DNA from: an uncultured Selenomonadaceae bacterium
GTDB taxonomy: Bacteria > Bacillota > Negativicutes > Selenomonadales > Selenomonadaceae
Length of the DNA: 18,726 bases
Direction: 5' to 3'
Assembly: GCA_905236325.1 (NCBI GenBank)
Contig: CAJOPJ010000011.1
Coordinates: forward strand, 1 to 18,726
In this document: positions 6,894-14,694 of the stretch, in pieces
Numbering within the stretch: position 1 is the stretch's first letter
How the letters are laid out: each line of letters starts with the position of its first letter
Made by a program: the position numbers and the translations under genes
Notes under the pieces: generated by a model
Seen by the model: the letters and a program-made list of their open reading frames with translations, nothing else
Database searches by the model: none
Told to the model about the DNA's origin: nothing

Positions 6894-8069
6894 ATGGACG
6901 ACAGGAAAAATTTGTTGATTTTAATTTTGATGGTTGGCGTGTTTGGTATTTTAAATACTGAAATGGGTTTTATCGGAATACTGCCTTACATTTCGGAAAG
7001 TTACCAAGTCACAATAGTACAGGCAGGACTTTTAATCAGTTTGTTTGCAACAGGCGTTGCGATTGCAGGACCCACAATGCCGCTGATTTTTTCACGTTAC
7101 AACAGAAAAACTGTTATGCTTTTTGTGCTTGGAATTTTTACAGTTTGCAACACAATTTCAATTTTCGCGACAGATTTTAATTTGCTTTTGGCTGTCAGAG
7201 TTTTGCCGGCGTTTTTTCATCCTGTTTACTGCTCAATGGCTTTCACAGTCGCCTCAATAATCGCCGGCGAACGCAATGCACCTAAAGCTGTTGCAAAAAT
7301 AAATATCGGCGTTTCTGCAGGAATGGTCGTCGGCGTTCCAATTTCCAACTTCCTTGCTGAAAATATTTCGCTGTCAGCGTCAATGACATTTTTTGCATTG
7401 ATAACCTTGCTTGCTTTCATTGCGACATTTATATTTGTGCCCTCAATGCCTGTGCGTGAAATTATGAGTTACGGCAGTCAACTGAAAATCCTGAAAAAGC
7501 CGATTGTTTGGACTTCAATTGCGGCTATAATATTTTGTAACGGAAGTATTTTCGGCGTATTTAACTACCTTGCAGATTATCTTGCAAGCGTGGCTTCTTT
7601 CGCACCTACAATGGTCAGCATTTTGTTATTTGTTTATGGACTGTCAAACATTTTCGGCAGTATGATTGCAGGACAACTCTTAACAACAATACCTTCAGGC
7701 ACAGTTAAGTTATTTCCGTTCGTGCTGGCTATTATTTACCTTGTAATGTTCAACACCTCAAGTAACGCAATAATCGTTGCTATATTGATTTTGTTGTGGG
7801 GCCTGATGGGCGGAATCAACGCAAATATAAATCAATTTTGGATGGCGAAAACTGCGCCGCAAGCTCCTGACTTTGCGAACGGTCTTTTCTTGACAGCGGC
7901 GAATATGGGCGTTATGCTTGGAACGCCGTTCAGCGGTATCTTTATTAACAATTTTGGAATGGCTTATGTAATTTTTGGCGGAATAATTTTTGCGGCGGTG
8001 GCGGCAGGAATTTTCTTAACGCAGTTTTTTGGCAGAAATTTAAATCCACTGCAGGAGATTAAACAATGA
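6894..8069 (+). CDS. MFS transporter, DHA1-type drug/metabolite exporter
   Basis: This 391-residue protein has about 12 hydrophobic segments and sits in the inner membrane. Segment 1 contains the GFIGILP stretch, and the loop after helix 2 has SRYNRKTV, a degenerate form of the MFS motif A. Helix 5 has GVSAGMVVGVPISN, resembling the antiporter motif C region of 12-helix drug:H+ antiporters (AraJ/YdhP-like). Length is normal. ATG 6894 follows GGGAGG at good spacing. The gene is divergent from lysR, and its stop overlaps the lipoprotein start by ATGA, so the two are co-translated. Substrate is not deducible; efflux of a small organic molecule is the family expectation. Confidence 0.85.
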   Translation: MDDRKNLLILILMVGVFGILNTEMGFIGILPYISESYQVTIVQAGLLISLFATGVAIAGPTMPLIFSRYNRKTVMLFVLGIFTVCNTISIFATDFNLLLAVRVLPAFFHPVYCSMAFTVASIIAGERNAPKAVAKINIGVSAGMVVGVPISNFLAENISLSASMTFFALITLLAFIATFIFVPSMPVREIMSYGSQLKILKKPIVWTSIAAIIFCNGSIFGVFNYLADYLASVASFAPTMVSILLFVYGLSNIFGSMIAGQLLTTIPSGTVKLFPFVLAIIYLVMFNTSSNAIIVAILILLWGLMGGINANINQFWMAKTAPQAPDFANGLFLTAANMGVMLGTPFSGIFINNFGMAYVIFGGIIFAAVAAGIFLTQFFGRNLNPLQEIKQ

Positions 8070-8515
8070 AAAAATTTATTTTGTTTATGTTGACGGCTTT
8101 GATTTTGACAGGTTGCACTTCAGAGGCAAAGCAAAATATTGAACTTGGAAAGGAAAATGACAAAATGCAAATTAACATTGAAATTGGCGAAAAGATTTTT
8201 ACTGCGACACTTGAAGATAATCCTTCGACGCGTGAACTGATAAACCGACTGCCGCTTGAAATAAAAATGTCTGAACTGAATGGCAATGAAAAATACTTCC
8301 GCTTCAATAAAAATCTGCCGTCGAATGATATGCGCATTGGTAATATTTCTACAGGCGACTTGATGCTTTATAGTTCAAGCTATCTTGTGCTGTTTTACAA
8401 AGATTTTCCAACAAGTTACAGTTATACTCGGCTTGGCAAGATTGATAATCCTGCAGGTTTGTTTGAAACTGTTGGGCGCGGCGATGTTATTACTAAAATT
8501 TATATCGCAAAATAA
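8066..8515 (+). CDS. Cyclophilin-like fold lipoprotein
   Basis: A 149-residue protein with a short signal peptide and lipobox LTGC (Cys17), so probably lipid-anchored outside the inner membrane. The mature part matches the small cyclophilin-like family (PF18050 type): IEIGEKIFTATLEDNPSTRELINRLP, then MSELNGNEKYF, a GDLMLYSSSYLVLFYK strand pair and YSYTRLGKIDNPAGL. Most relatives are cytoplasmic and unattached; the lipoprotein form is less common. Function of the family is unknown, though members often neighbour LysR regulators, MFS transporters and alpha/beta hydrolases, as here. The start overlaps the MFS stop. The last codons and stop lie in the second copy of the 40-bp regulatory repeat, which also supplies the promoter of the next gene. 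Confidence 0.8.
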   Translation: MKKFILFMLTALILTGCTSEAKQNIELGKENDKMQINIEIGEKIFTATLEDNPSTRELINRLPLEIKMSELNGNEKYFRFNKNLPSNDMRIGNISTGDLMLYSSSYLVLFYKDFPTSYSYTRLGKIDNPAGLFETVGRGDVITKIYIAK

Positions 8516-8529
8516 ATTTTAACTATTGG
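8490..8529. repeat. 40-bp regulatory repeat, copy 2 (before hydrolase)
   Basis: Second copy of 6799-6838, overlapping the last nine codons of the lipoprotein gene. It ends inside TTGGCA, the -35 box of the hydrolase promoter. The T-N11-A outer bases persist but the right arm of the dyad is lost after position 8529. Confidence 0.85.
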
Positions 8530-8553
8530 CAAAATTATTTTTAATTTTATAAA
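8526..8553 (+). promoter_or_regulatory. Promoter of the secreted hydrolase gene
   Basis: TTGGCA (8526-8531) and TATAAA (8548-8553) are spaced 16 bases apart, about 30 bases upstream of the hydrolase start. The -35 lies at the edge of the duplicated segment, as in the MFS promoter, suggesting shared control. Confidence 0.65.
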
Positions 8554-8581
8554 ATGTAGGCAACTTGAGGAGATGATTAAA

Positions 8582-9715
8582 ATGAAACTGAAGAAAATCT
8601 TGGCGACAATGATTAGTTTAGGAGTGATTGGAATGACAATGACATCTGACGCGGCAACACGCACACCTGCCGATGCAACAGACAAATACACAAGCACAAT
8701 TCAGGTTGAAAATTTGCAACTTACAAGCGACTGGGATAAAGTTTTTCCAAAAAGCGATAAAGTTAATCACCGCAAAGTTACTTTTGTAAATCGCTATGGA
8801 ATCACGCTTGCGGCTGATATGTACACGCCTAAAAACGCAACAGGAAAACTTCCTGCAATCGCAGTCAGCGGACCTTTTGGCGCAGTCAAGGAACAAAGTT
8901 CAGGTCTTTACGCGCAAGAAATGGCAGAGCGCGGATTTATCACAATTGCGTTTGATCCATCCTACACAGGCGAAAGCGGCGGCTATCCAAGATTTATTGC
9001 CTCACCTGACATCAACACGGAGGACTTCCAAGCGGCGGTTGACTTCCTTTCAGTTCAAGACAATGTTGACGCTGATAGAATCGGTATCATTGGTATTTGT
9101 GGCTTTGCAGGTTTTTCAATCAATGCGGCGGCAATCGACACGCGCATTAAAGCAACTGCTGTTATGACTATGTATGATATCAGCAGGAACAGTGCGAACG
9201 GCTACTTTGATTATGACAAGGACGCTGAAACAATCCGCGCTGAACGCCAACAAAACAGAATCAATCTTAACAACCAACGCACTGCAGATTATCGTGCAGG
9301 AAGATATACACGCGGCGGCGGCGTTGTTGATGATCCAACAGGTATGCCGCAGTTTGTACAGGATTATTACGCTTACTACAAAACTGAACGCGGTTTCCAT
9401 AAACGCAGCGGCAACTCAAACGCAGGTTGGAATGTTACAGGCACAATGTCATTTATCAATCAGCCGATTCTTGCCTACAGTTCCGAAATTCAAAGTCCTG
9501 TGCTTATTGTTCACGGCGAAAACGCGCACTCAAGATATTTTTCCGAAACTGCCTTTGAAAATATGACCGGCGTTAAACCTACAGGTTTCGACACTGTCGC
9601 CGGTAACAAGGAACTGCTGATTATTCCAAACGCAAGCCACGTCGACCTTTATGACAACTTCGATAAAATTCCATTCGACGAATTGGAAAGTTTCTTCAAA
9701 GCCAACTTAAAATAA
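8582..9715 (+). CDS. Secreted alpha/beta hydrolase, dienelactone hydrolase / YcjY type
   Basis: A 377-residue protein with a signal peptide (residues 1 to about 24, ending SDA-A). The hydrolase fold follows: VSGPFGAVKEQSSG (oxyanion region, 96-108), AFDPSYTGESGG, and the nucleophile elbow GIIGICGFAGFS, where Cys173 takes the nucleophile position as in dienelactone hydrolases and E. coli YcjY. The acidic residue is probably Glu313 in VHGENAHS, and the catalytic His is His353 in NASHVDLYD. An insert of about 90 residues (205-295), rich in Asn, Arg, Tyr and Gly, lies between core strands. ATG 8582 is chosen because GAGGAG is 9 bases upstream; the ATG at 8573 abuts that site. It has its own promoter, and a terminator follows. 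Substrate unknown; an ester or lactone is plausible. Confidence 0.85.
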   Translation: MKLKKILATMISLGVIGMTMTSDAATRTPADATDKYTSTIQVENLQLTSDWDKVFPKSDKVNHRKVTFVNRYGITLAADMYTPKNATGKLPAIAVSGPFGAVKEQSSGLYAQEMAERGFITIAFDPSYTGESGGYPRFIASPDINTEDFQAAVDFLSVQDNVDADRIGIIGICGFAGFSINAAAIDTRIKATAVMTMYDISRNSANGYFDYDKDAETIRAERQQNRINLNNQRTADYRAGRYTRGGGVVDDPTGMPQFVQDYYAYYKTERGFHKRSGNSNAGWNVTGTMSFINQPILAYSSEIQSPVLIVHGENAHSRYFSETAFENMTGVKPTGFDTVAGNKELLIIPNASHVDLYDNFDKIPFDELESFFKANLK

Positions 9716-9729
9716 AATAAAAAAAATAA

Positions 9730-9754
9730 CCTCCAAGTGCGGAGGATTTTTTTT
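9730..9754. terminator. Bidirectional intrinsic terminator
   Basis: CCTCC-AAGTGC-GGAGG forms a 5-bp stem, followed by A and eight T on the plus strand, with an A-rich stretch before it serving the minus strand. It sits between the converging hydrolase and glycosyltransferase genes and overlaps the stop codon of the latter. Confidence 0.85.
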
Positions 9755-11021
9755 ATTGTGCAGAGTTTAAAATTTGCGCTGTGAGTGCTTTTTTCAGTGG
9801 CGTTTCCGGCATATTTAATTTTTGATAATCATTCCACATATCCGCCGAACTTTTCATCCAGATTGGCAGACCTTGTGTTTTATCAAATTCAATGTAGCGT
9901 GCGATAAATGAAATCAGCGCGTCTTGAAATTCCTGTGGTATCAAATATTTATTTTCGATATGCGCGGCAAGTTTGACTAAATTTTGAATTTGCAAAATAT
10001 CTATCGGCTGTCTCAAGATTATTAAAAATATTTTGCAGATTAAAGGCTGAAATAATTCTGCGTAAAATGCGCCGTTCCTTGCGTGAATTTCTGAAATTTT
10101 TATCAAGTCGTCCCAACATTTTCGCCAGTCGTCGGAGCCGCGATATTCATTGTACAAACGCAAAAGCAATTCATACGCCGCTTGAAACATATCCTGAGTT
10201 AATAAAAATTTCACGCTACGCACGCCTTCGCAAAGACGCGGCTCCTCGCCATAAAGCCTGATGAAATCTTCCATAGTCTTTTCAAGGTGAATATTTCGGC
10301 GGTGATGATAAAAAATTTTTGGATAATCACTGCGCTTCCAAATTTCAGCAGAATATTTATCATTGACAAAATTATCATCAGAAGGAAATCTAAATGCCGG
10401 CAAATTATGTTTCTTAGCAAGCAAGCTGAGTATTGTTTGATCGTGGCGATTTTCAATGAACTCCGGATAATTCGGCAAACCAAGCTGATTTGGCAGGTCA
10501 GTAGAAATTCGCGCGTCTTGAATATAATTCAACCATTCTTCAACAAACTGTATCGACTCGGCGCACTTTCTGAATACACAAAAAGTTGCGCCAAGTTGTG
10601 GCGTATCAGTGTATTTTGGTTCGTCGCAATTCATCAAAATAAATGCATCGCGCTTTGTCCAAATTTTTTCAGTAAAATCATTTCCAAAGTTAAAAGTCAT
10701 GATATTGACTTGTGTTCGATTCATTGCATCAATCAGCGGCTGAATGTTGCTGATAAAAAATGTGCCGCTGTCAGCATAAAAAACAATGTCGCCTTCCTCA
10801 ACTTGATAAAGCGCGTCCAAAATTATGTAAGGCTTCCAAATCCAATAACCTGCGCCGCGCGGCTGATTGAGTATAGCTTTGTTTTTGTTGTAAAATTCTG
10901 CGCTCAAGTCGGCTGGCGAATATTCACGCACTTTGTCAGCACCAAAATGATAAGCTGTCTGCGTCTGAAGTTTTTGGTAAGGCTGAAATTTTTCATCAGC
11001 ATAATTCACGACCATTAACAT
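9753..11021 (-). CDS. Putative glycosyltransferase (GT-A-like), family unassigned
   Basis: A 422-residue soluble protein without signal peptide or membrane segment. The N-terminal 270 residues resemble a nucleotide-sugar transferase: RGAGYWIWKPYIILDAL, then DIVFYADSG (a YxDxG motif in the place of DxD), LGATFCVFRKC, NRHDQTILSLLAKKH and IFYHHRRN, all consistent with a GT-A fold using a metal-bound sugar nucleotide. Residues from about 280 are mainly helical, possibly repeat-like, with no motif I recognise. ATG 11021 has AGGAAG 9 bases upstream; a second ATG two codons later is possible. It is a single-gene unit with its own promoter. I know similar sequences only as uncharacterised proteins in glycan clusters. 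The transferase call is moderate; sugar and acceptor unknown. Confidence 0.6.
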   Translation of the reverse strand: MLMVVNYADEKFQPYQKLQTQTAYHFGADKVREYSPADLSAEFYNKNKAILNQPRGAGYWIWKPYIILDALYQVEEGDIVFYADSGTFFISNIQPLIDAMNRTQVNIMTFNFGNDFTEKIWTKRDAFILMNCDEPKYTDTPQLGATFCVFRKCAESIQFVEEWLNYIQDARISTDLPNQLGLPNYPEFIENRHDQTILSLLAKKHNLPAFRFPSDDNFVNDKYSAEIWKRSDYPKIFYHHRRNIHLEKTMEDFIRLYGEEPRLCEGVRSVKFLLTQDMFQAAYELLLRLYNEYRGSDDWRKCWDDLIKISEIHARNGAFYAELFQPLICKIFLIILRQPIDILQIQNLVKLAAHIENKYLIPQEFQDALISFIARYIEFDKTQGLPIWMKSSADMWNDYQKLNMPETPLKKALTAQILNSAQ

Positions 11022-11049
11022 AAAAAATCACTTCCTGCAAAATAAATCT

Positions 11050-11077
11050 AATTATCCCCCCAGCGTCATTTTGTCAA
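11050..11077 (-). promoter_or_regulatory. Promoter of the 422-residue glycosyltransferase gene
   Basis: On the minus strand, a perfect TTGACA (11077-11072) and ATAATT (11055-11050) are separated by 16 bases; TAATTA one base on gives 17. The spacer contains a run of six G (11061-11056), so slippage would change promoter spacing. Confidence 0.75.
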
Positions 11078-11123
11078 GTCTTTTTTACAAAATAATTTAT
11101 AAAATTCTGTTTGTACTGTGAAC

Positions 11124-11152
11124 TTGTGAAAAAATTTTTTAAGTTGTATACT
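11124..11152 (+). promoter_or_regulatory. Promoter of the diguanylate cyclase gene
   Basis: TTGTGA (11124-11129) and TATACT (11147-11152) lie 17 bases apart, 29 bases upstream of the ATG at 11182. Back to back with the glycosyltransferase promoter. Confidence 0.65.
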
Positions 11153-11181
11153 GAAAATAAATTTGTAAGGAGGCTTTGCAA

Positions 11182-12714
11182 ATGGACTTAGATAAGTGGC
11201 AGAAAATTTTAATTGCGGCTTACATTGCGTTTGTTGTCGGACTTTATGCCTCAATTGGTTTTGAATTTGAATCTGTGTTGAATTATCTTGACGCAGTTGA
11301 ATGTATCGGCTTTTTAATTTCCTTGCTTTTGATTTTTATCGGCATAAAAAAGCAGCCGGCTGATAAAAAGCTGACTTGGAAAATTTTTGCACTTGCAATT
11401 ATTACCTATGGACTTGGCGATTTGATTTGGGCTTACTACACAATTATTTTGAATACAGATCCCAGTTCGCCTTCAATCTGTGATTTTTTTTATTTGCTGA
11501 ACACGGCAATTTATGTTGCAGGCTTGATTGTCTACCTGAAAAAAATGCAAACTATCAGCTTTATGGCGATTTCTTTTGATATGCTGATTTCAGTTTTTGC
11601 GGCGGCAGGAATTATTTATAACTTTATGGTCGTGCCGATTTTGGAAAGTCCCTCAGTTGATTATGTGCAGATTTTTTTGCAGGTGCTTTATGCGGCAGTT
11701 GATTTTTCGCTGATGGCAGGAATTTTGCTTTTGATTTTCGGCACGGACGACAGAACCATTTTAAACTACGAAAATATTTTCATGTCGTGGGCGTTCATTG
11801 TAACTTTTGTGCTTGATGAAATTTCAATGTATCAAACGCTTTATAATGTCGATTTCTGGGGAATGATTGAACCTGTTTGGGCTTTAGGTTGCTTTTTAAT
11901 TGCGGTGGCGTCGCTCTATCCAACCAGTAAAAAAATTCCTGAAACAAGATTTTTCAATTTCTCAACGCGCATGGAAAAAACTTTACTGTACTCAAGAATG
12001 TTAATTCCTTACCTGTACACATTCACGCTTTTAATTTTAATCGGCGCAAAGTATGACCTGTTCGATCCAATTTTTTTGTGGGCAATATCTTTAATAGTTT
12101 TAATTTCTGTGCGACAAATTTTAGTTATCGAACGCAACAAAAGACTTCTGCGAACAATTCAGCATAAAGAAGAAAAATTGAATTTGCAAAATCTTGAATT
12201 GCAAAGACTGAATCAACAAATTTTGCGCGATGCTGAAGTTGACTTCCTGACGCAACTTTCAAACCGCAGATATATTGATAAAGCTTTTGAACGACTTACT
12301 CCGCCGGAAGGACGCGCAGAATCACTTGGAATTTTGCTAATTGATGTGGATTTTTTTAAGCGTATCAATGACACTTATGGTCACCCGACAGGTGATTTTG
12401 TCTTGAAAAAAATTGCAGAAAAAATAAAATCTGTAATTCGTGGCGGCGATGTTGCAGGGCGTTTTGGCGGCGATGAATTTATTGTCTTGTTGCCGGAATC
12501 TGATTTGGCGATTGTAAATCAAGTTGCCGAACAACTTACAAATGCTGTTCGCGCTGATAAAAAGCTTGTCGAAATGAAAGTTACATTAAGCATTGGCGGA
12601 ACAAGTCAACGCGTCAATCATGAAAATTATGATGTGCAACTTTTACTAAAGCAGGCGGATGAATCGCTTTACAAAGCTAAAGAAGGCGGCAGAAATCGTT
12701 TTGTAGTTATGTAA
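11182..12714 (+). CDS. Membrane-bound diguanylate cyclase (GGDEF protein)
   Basis: A 510-residue protein making cyclic di-GMP from two GTP. Residues 1 to about 310 hold roughly nine or ten hydrophobic helices with short loops, an integral-membrane sensor region that I cannot assign to a named MASE family. A coiled coil follows (ERNKRLLRTIQHKEEKLNLQ, then NLELQRLNQQILRDAE), then the GGDEF domain beginning DFLTQLSNRRYIDKAFERL. The signature GGDEF is intact (429-433) and the inhibitory site RGGD (420-423) sits five residues before it, so the enzyme should be active and product-inhibited. KQADESLYKAKEGGRNR closes the domain normally. ATG 11182 has AAGGAGG 8 bases upstream. Single gene with promoter and terminator; no EAL or PilZ gene is nearby. 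Confidence 0.93.
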   Translation: MDLDKWQKILIAAYIAFVVGLYASIGFEFESVLNYLDAVECIGFLISLLLIFIGIKKQPADKKLTWKIFALAIITYGLGDLIWAYYTIILNTDPSSPSICDFFYLLNTAIYVAGLIVYLKKMQTISFMAISFDMLISVFAAAGIIYNFMVVPILESPSVDYVQIFLQVLYAAVDFSLMAGILLLIFGTDDRTILNYENIFMSWAFIVTFVLDEISMYQTLYNVDFWGMIEPVWALGCFLIAVASLYPTSKKIPETRFFNFSTRMEKTLLYSRMLIPYLYTFTLLILIGAKYDLFDPIFLWAISLIVLISVRQILVIERNKRLLRTIQHKEEKLNLQNLELQRLNQQILRDAEVDFLTQLSNRRYIDKAFERLTPPEGRAESLGILLIDVDFFKRINDTYGHPTGDFVLKKIAEKIKSVIRGGDVAGRFGGDEFIVLLPESDLAIVNQVAEQLTNAVRADKKLVEMKVTLSIGGTSQRVNHENYDVQLLLKQADESLYKAKEGGRNRFVVM

Positions 12715-12746
12715 AAAAAAAAACTCCACAGCGGAGTTTTTTTTTT
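12713..12746. terminator. Bidirectional intrinsic terminator
   Basis: An A-run, then ACTCC-ACAGC-GGAGT, then a run of T. The stem is extended by A-T pairs on both sides. It serves the diguanylate cyclase gene on the plus strand and comEB, whose stop codon it touches, on the minus strand. Confidence 0.9.
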
Positions 12747-13206
12747 AAATCAGTTCGTCAACATTGCGTTCGACAATTTCGCCTTGAGAATTTCGGCAGA
12801 TGACTTTTTCAATTTGCGCATTTTTAATCATTCTGCGGCACAACAGGCAAGGATCTCCTGAGGCAAAACTTCCGTCCGCAGCATTTATTCCGACAATGTA
12901 AATTGTTGCGCCTTGCATTTTGAGCGGATCTGCATTGATAATTGCATTTTGTTCGGCGTGAACTGCAACGCAAAGTTCATAGCGTTCGCCTTTAGGAACA
13001 TTCAATCTTTCGCGTTCACAAACGCCGCTATCCAAACAATTTACTTCGCCGCGTGGACTGCCATTGTAACCTGTGCTGATAATAATATTGTCCTTGACAA
13101 TAATTGCGCCATAACGCCTGCGCAAACAAGTTGAACGCTTGCCAACTTCAAGCGCGATGTTTAAAAAATATTCATTCCATTCCGGGCGAATATATTTTTC
13201 AGCCAT
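12745..13206 (-). CDS. comEB: Deoxycytidylate (dCMP) deaminase, ComEB family
   Basis: A 153-residue zinc-dependent enzyme converting dCMP to dUMP, feeding thymidylate synthesis. Zinc ligands are visible in HAEQNA (His83, with catalytic Glu85) and in DPCLLC (Cys120, Cys123). The substrate-binding segment RRYGAIIVKDNIIISTGYNG and PRGEVNC near the N-terminus match the ComEB/DCTD family, and the length is typical. ATG 13206 is chosen because AAGGAG lies 8 bases upstream; a longer in-frame start at 13224 overlaps that binding site. It is a single minus-strand gene ending in a shared terminator. The 'com' name is historical: in Bacillus the gene lies in the comE operon, but no competence genes are visible here. 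Confidence 0.93.
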   Translation of the reverse strand: MAEKYIRPEWNEYFLNIALEVGKRSTCLRRRYGAIIVKDNIIISTGYNGSPRGEVNCLDSGVCERERLNVPKGERYELCVAVHAEQNAIINADPLKMQGATIYIVGINAADGSFASGDPCLLCRRMIKNAQIEKVICRNSQGEIVERNVDELI

Positions 13207-13263
13207 AAAAATTTCTCCTTCCATCCGGTCGTCGGTGTCTAAAGTTTAAAAGTTAATTTACTA

Positions 13264-13307
13264 CCTGCAGAAAAATTTCGCAATAGAAAATTTGCAGGAT
13301 TTTTTTT
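13264..13307 (+). terminator. Terminator-like hairpin in the leader before the lipoprotein gene
   Basis: CCTGCA (13264-13269) pairs with TGCAGG (13293-13298) and is followed by A and eight T. The 23-base loop contains complementary AAATTT stretches that could extend the stem. It lies 40 bases before the lipoprotein start, so it could block read-through or act as an attenuator. No coding gene ends here. Confidence 0.45.
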
Positions 13308-13348
13308 ACTTTGCAGTGAATATTTTATTTCAAATTGGAGGTTTGATT

Positions 13349-13888
13349 ATGAAAAAAATTTTATCAGCAATTTTTATTTGCACGATTTTATTTGCAGGTT
13401 GCGGCGGCGATGATAAATTTCAAAACGCGCTTGAACAAAGTAAAATCGCCCTGCAAAATCATGACTACCAAGCTGCGTTCAATCATTTAAAAATTGCGAA
13501 AGACGCAGGTCACCTTGACGACCAATCTTACGCAACCTATCAAGCATTGGATAAATTTTTGAAGGCTAAGGCAGAGCTTGCTGAAAATGACACTAAAGAC
13601 GCACTTGAAAAATTGAACGAAATTCCTGCAAACTTGCAAGATGTAAATCTTTCGGCGGAAATTGAAAATTTGCGCAATCAAATTCAGCACGACAAAAATG
13701 CTGTTGTAAATTTCCACGACAAAATTGAAACCATTGAAGACCAAATCGACGACGGCGATTATGTTGACGCGGCACTTAACATTGCAGATTTGTTGTCAAA
13801 GGAAGGTATCAGTCAAGAACAGCGTCAAAAAGTTGAAGAACTCCACCAAAAGTTGGAAGATATTAAATCTAAAGTTAATTTAAAATAA
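13349..13888 (+). CDS. Helical lipoprotein of unknown function
   Basis: A 179-residue protein with signal peptide and lipobox FAGC (Cys18) followed by Gly-Gly-Asp-Asp; probably anchored in the cell envelope. The mature part is almost wholly helical, with TPR-like spacing: ALEQSKIALQNHDYQAAFNHL, AKAELAENDTKDALEKL and DGDYVDAALNIADLLSKEG each pair an A/Y-rich helix with a following helix, so two or three degenerate repeats are likely. The last 40 residues form a coiled coil (EEHQKL-like heptads). It is rich in Gln, Asn, Asp and Lys. ATG 13349 follows GGAGG; an in-frame ATG 57 bases upstream has no binding site and would hide the signal peptide. The dapB start is 19 bases after its stop, with only the dapB binding site between. 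No function is recognised. Confidence 0.8.
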   Translation: MKKILSAIFICTILFAGCGGDDKFQNALEQSKIALQNHDYQAAFNHLKIAKDAGHLDDQSYATYQALDKFLKAKAELAENDTKDALEKLNEIPANLQDVNLSAEIENLRNQIQHDKNAVVNFHDKIETIEDQIDDGDYVDAALNIADLLSKEGISQEQRQKVEELHQKLEDIKSKVNLK

Positions 13889-13907
13889 TTTTTAAGGAGT
13901 GGTTTTT

Positions 13908-14672
13908 GTGATAAAAATTTTAGTCAGCGGTGCGCTTGGCAGAATGGGGCGCACAGTTATTGACGCAGTAAAAAATGATTCTGAACTTGAACTTGTCGGC
14001 GCGGTTGATATTTTTGAAGGCGAAGTTGCAGGTTTTAAAGTCGAAACAGATTTAGCAACAGCGTTGGAAAAATTTAAGCCTGATGTTATGGTTGACTTCA
14101 CACGCCCTGATTCAGTTTTTAAAAATGTCATGACTGCGCTTGATAAAAAAGTTTCGCCGGTTGTCGGAACTACAGGTTTGAGCGATGAACAGAAAAATCA
14201 AATTAGCGAATCTGCAGAAAAAAATCAAACGCCGGCATTTATTGCACCGAACTTTGCTATCGGCGCAGTGCTGATGATGCTTTTGTCGCAGAAAGTCGCA
14301 AAATATATGCCTGATGTTGAAATTATTGAACTGCACCACGACAACAAACTTGACGCGCCGAGTGGAACTGCCGAACTTACTGCAAAAATGATTGCCGAAG
14401 TCCGCCAAAAACATAAACAAGGACATCCTGACGAAGTTGAAAAAATTGAACATTCACGCGGCGCAGATTATGAAGGTATGCGTATTCACAGCGTAAGATT
14501 GCCAGGTTATGTTGCGCACCAAGAAGTTATTTTTGGCGGTCTTGGACAGACTTTGACAATTCGCCACGATTCAACAGGTCGCGATTCATTTATGCCGGGA
14601 GTTTTACTTGCTTGCAAAAAAGTTCGCGGCTTAAAAGGTCTAACTGTCGGTCTTGATAAAATTCTAGATTAA
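13908..14672 (+). CDS. dapB: 4-hydroxy-tetrahydrodipicolinate reductase
   Basis: A 254-residue NAD(P)H-dependent enzyme of the diaminopimelate/lysine pathway, needed for peptidoglycan cross-links and lysine. The Rossmann motif is SGALGRMGR (7-15), followed by DFTRPDS, GTTGLS (87-92) and APNFAIGAVLM. The active-site block ELHHDNKLDAPSGTA carries the catalytic His pair (143-144), Lys147 and the DAPSGT substrate loop. Length is usual. The start is GTG at 13908, 8 bases after AAGGAG; an in-frame GTG at 13899 overlaps that site. No dapA or lysine gene is adjacent; it lies between a lipoprotein gene and a TetR regulator, probably in one transcript. Confidence 0.96.
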   Translation: MIKILVSGALGRMGRTVIDAVKNDSELELVGAVDIFEGEVAGFKVETDLATALEKFKPDVMVDFTRPDSVFKNVMTALDKKVSPVVGTTGLSDEQKNQISESAEKNQTPAFIAPNFAIGAVLMMLLSQKVAKYMPDVEIIELHHDNKLDAPSGTAELTAKMIAEVRQKHKQGHPDEVEKIEHSRGADYEGMRIHSVRLPGYVAHQEVIFGGLGQTLTIRHDSTGRDSFMPGVLLACKKVRGLKGLTVGLDKILD

Positions 14673-14694
14673 AAATTTTTCGGAGGGAAGTACG

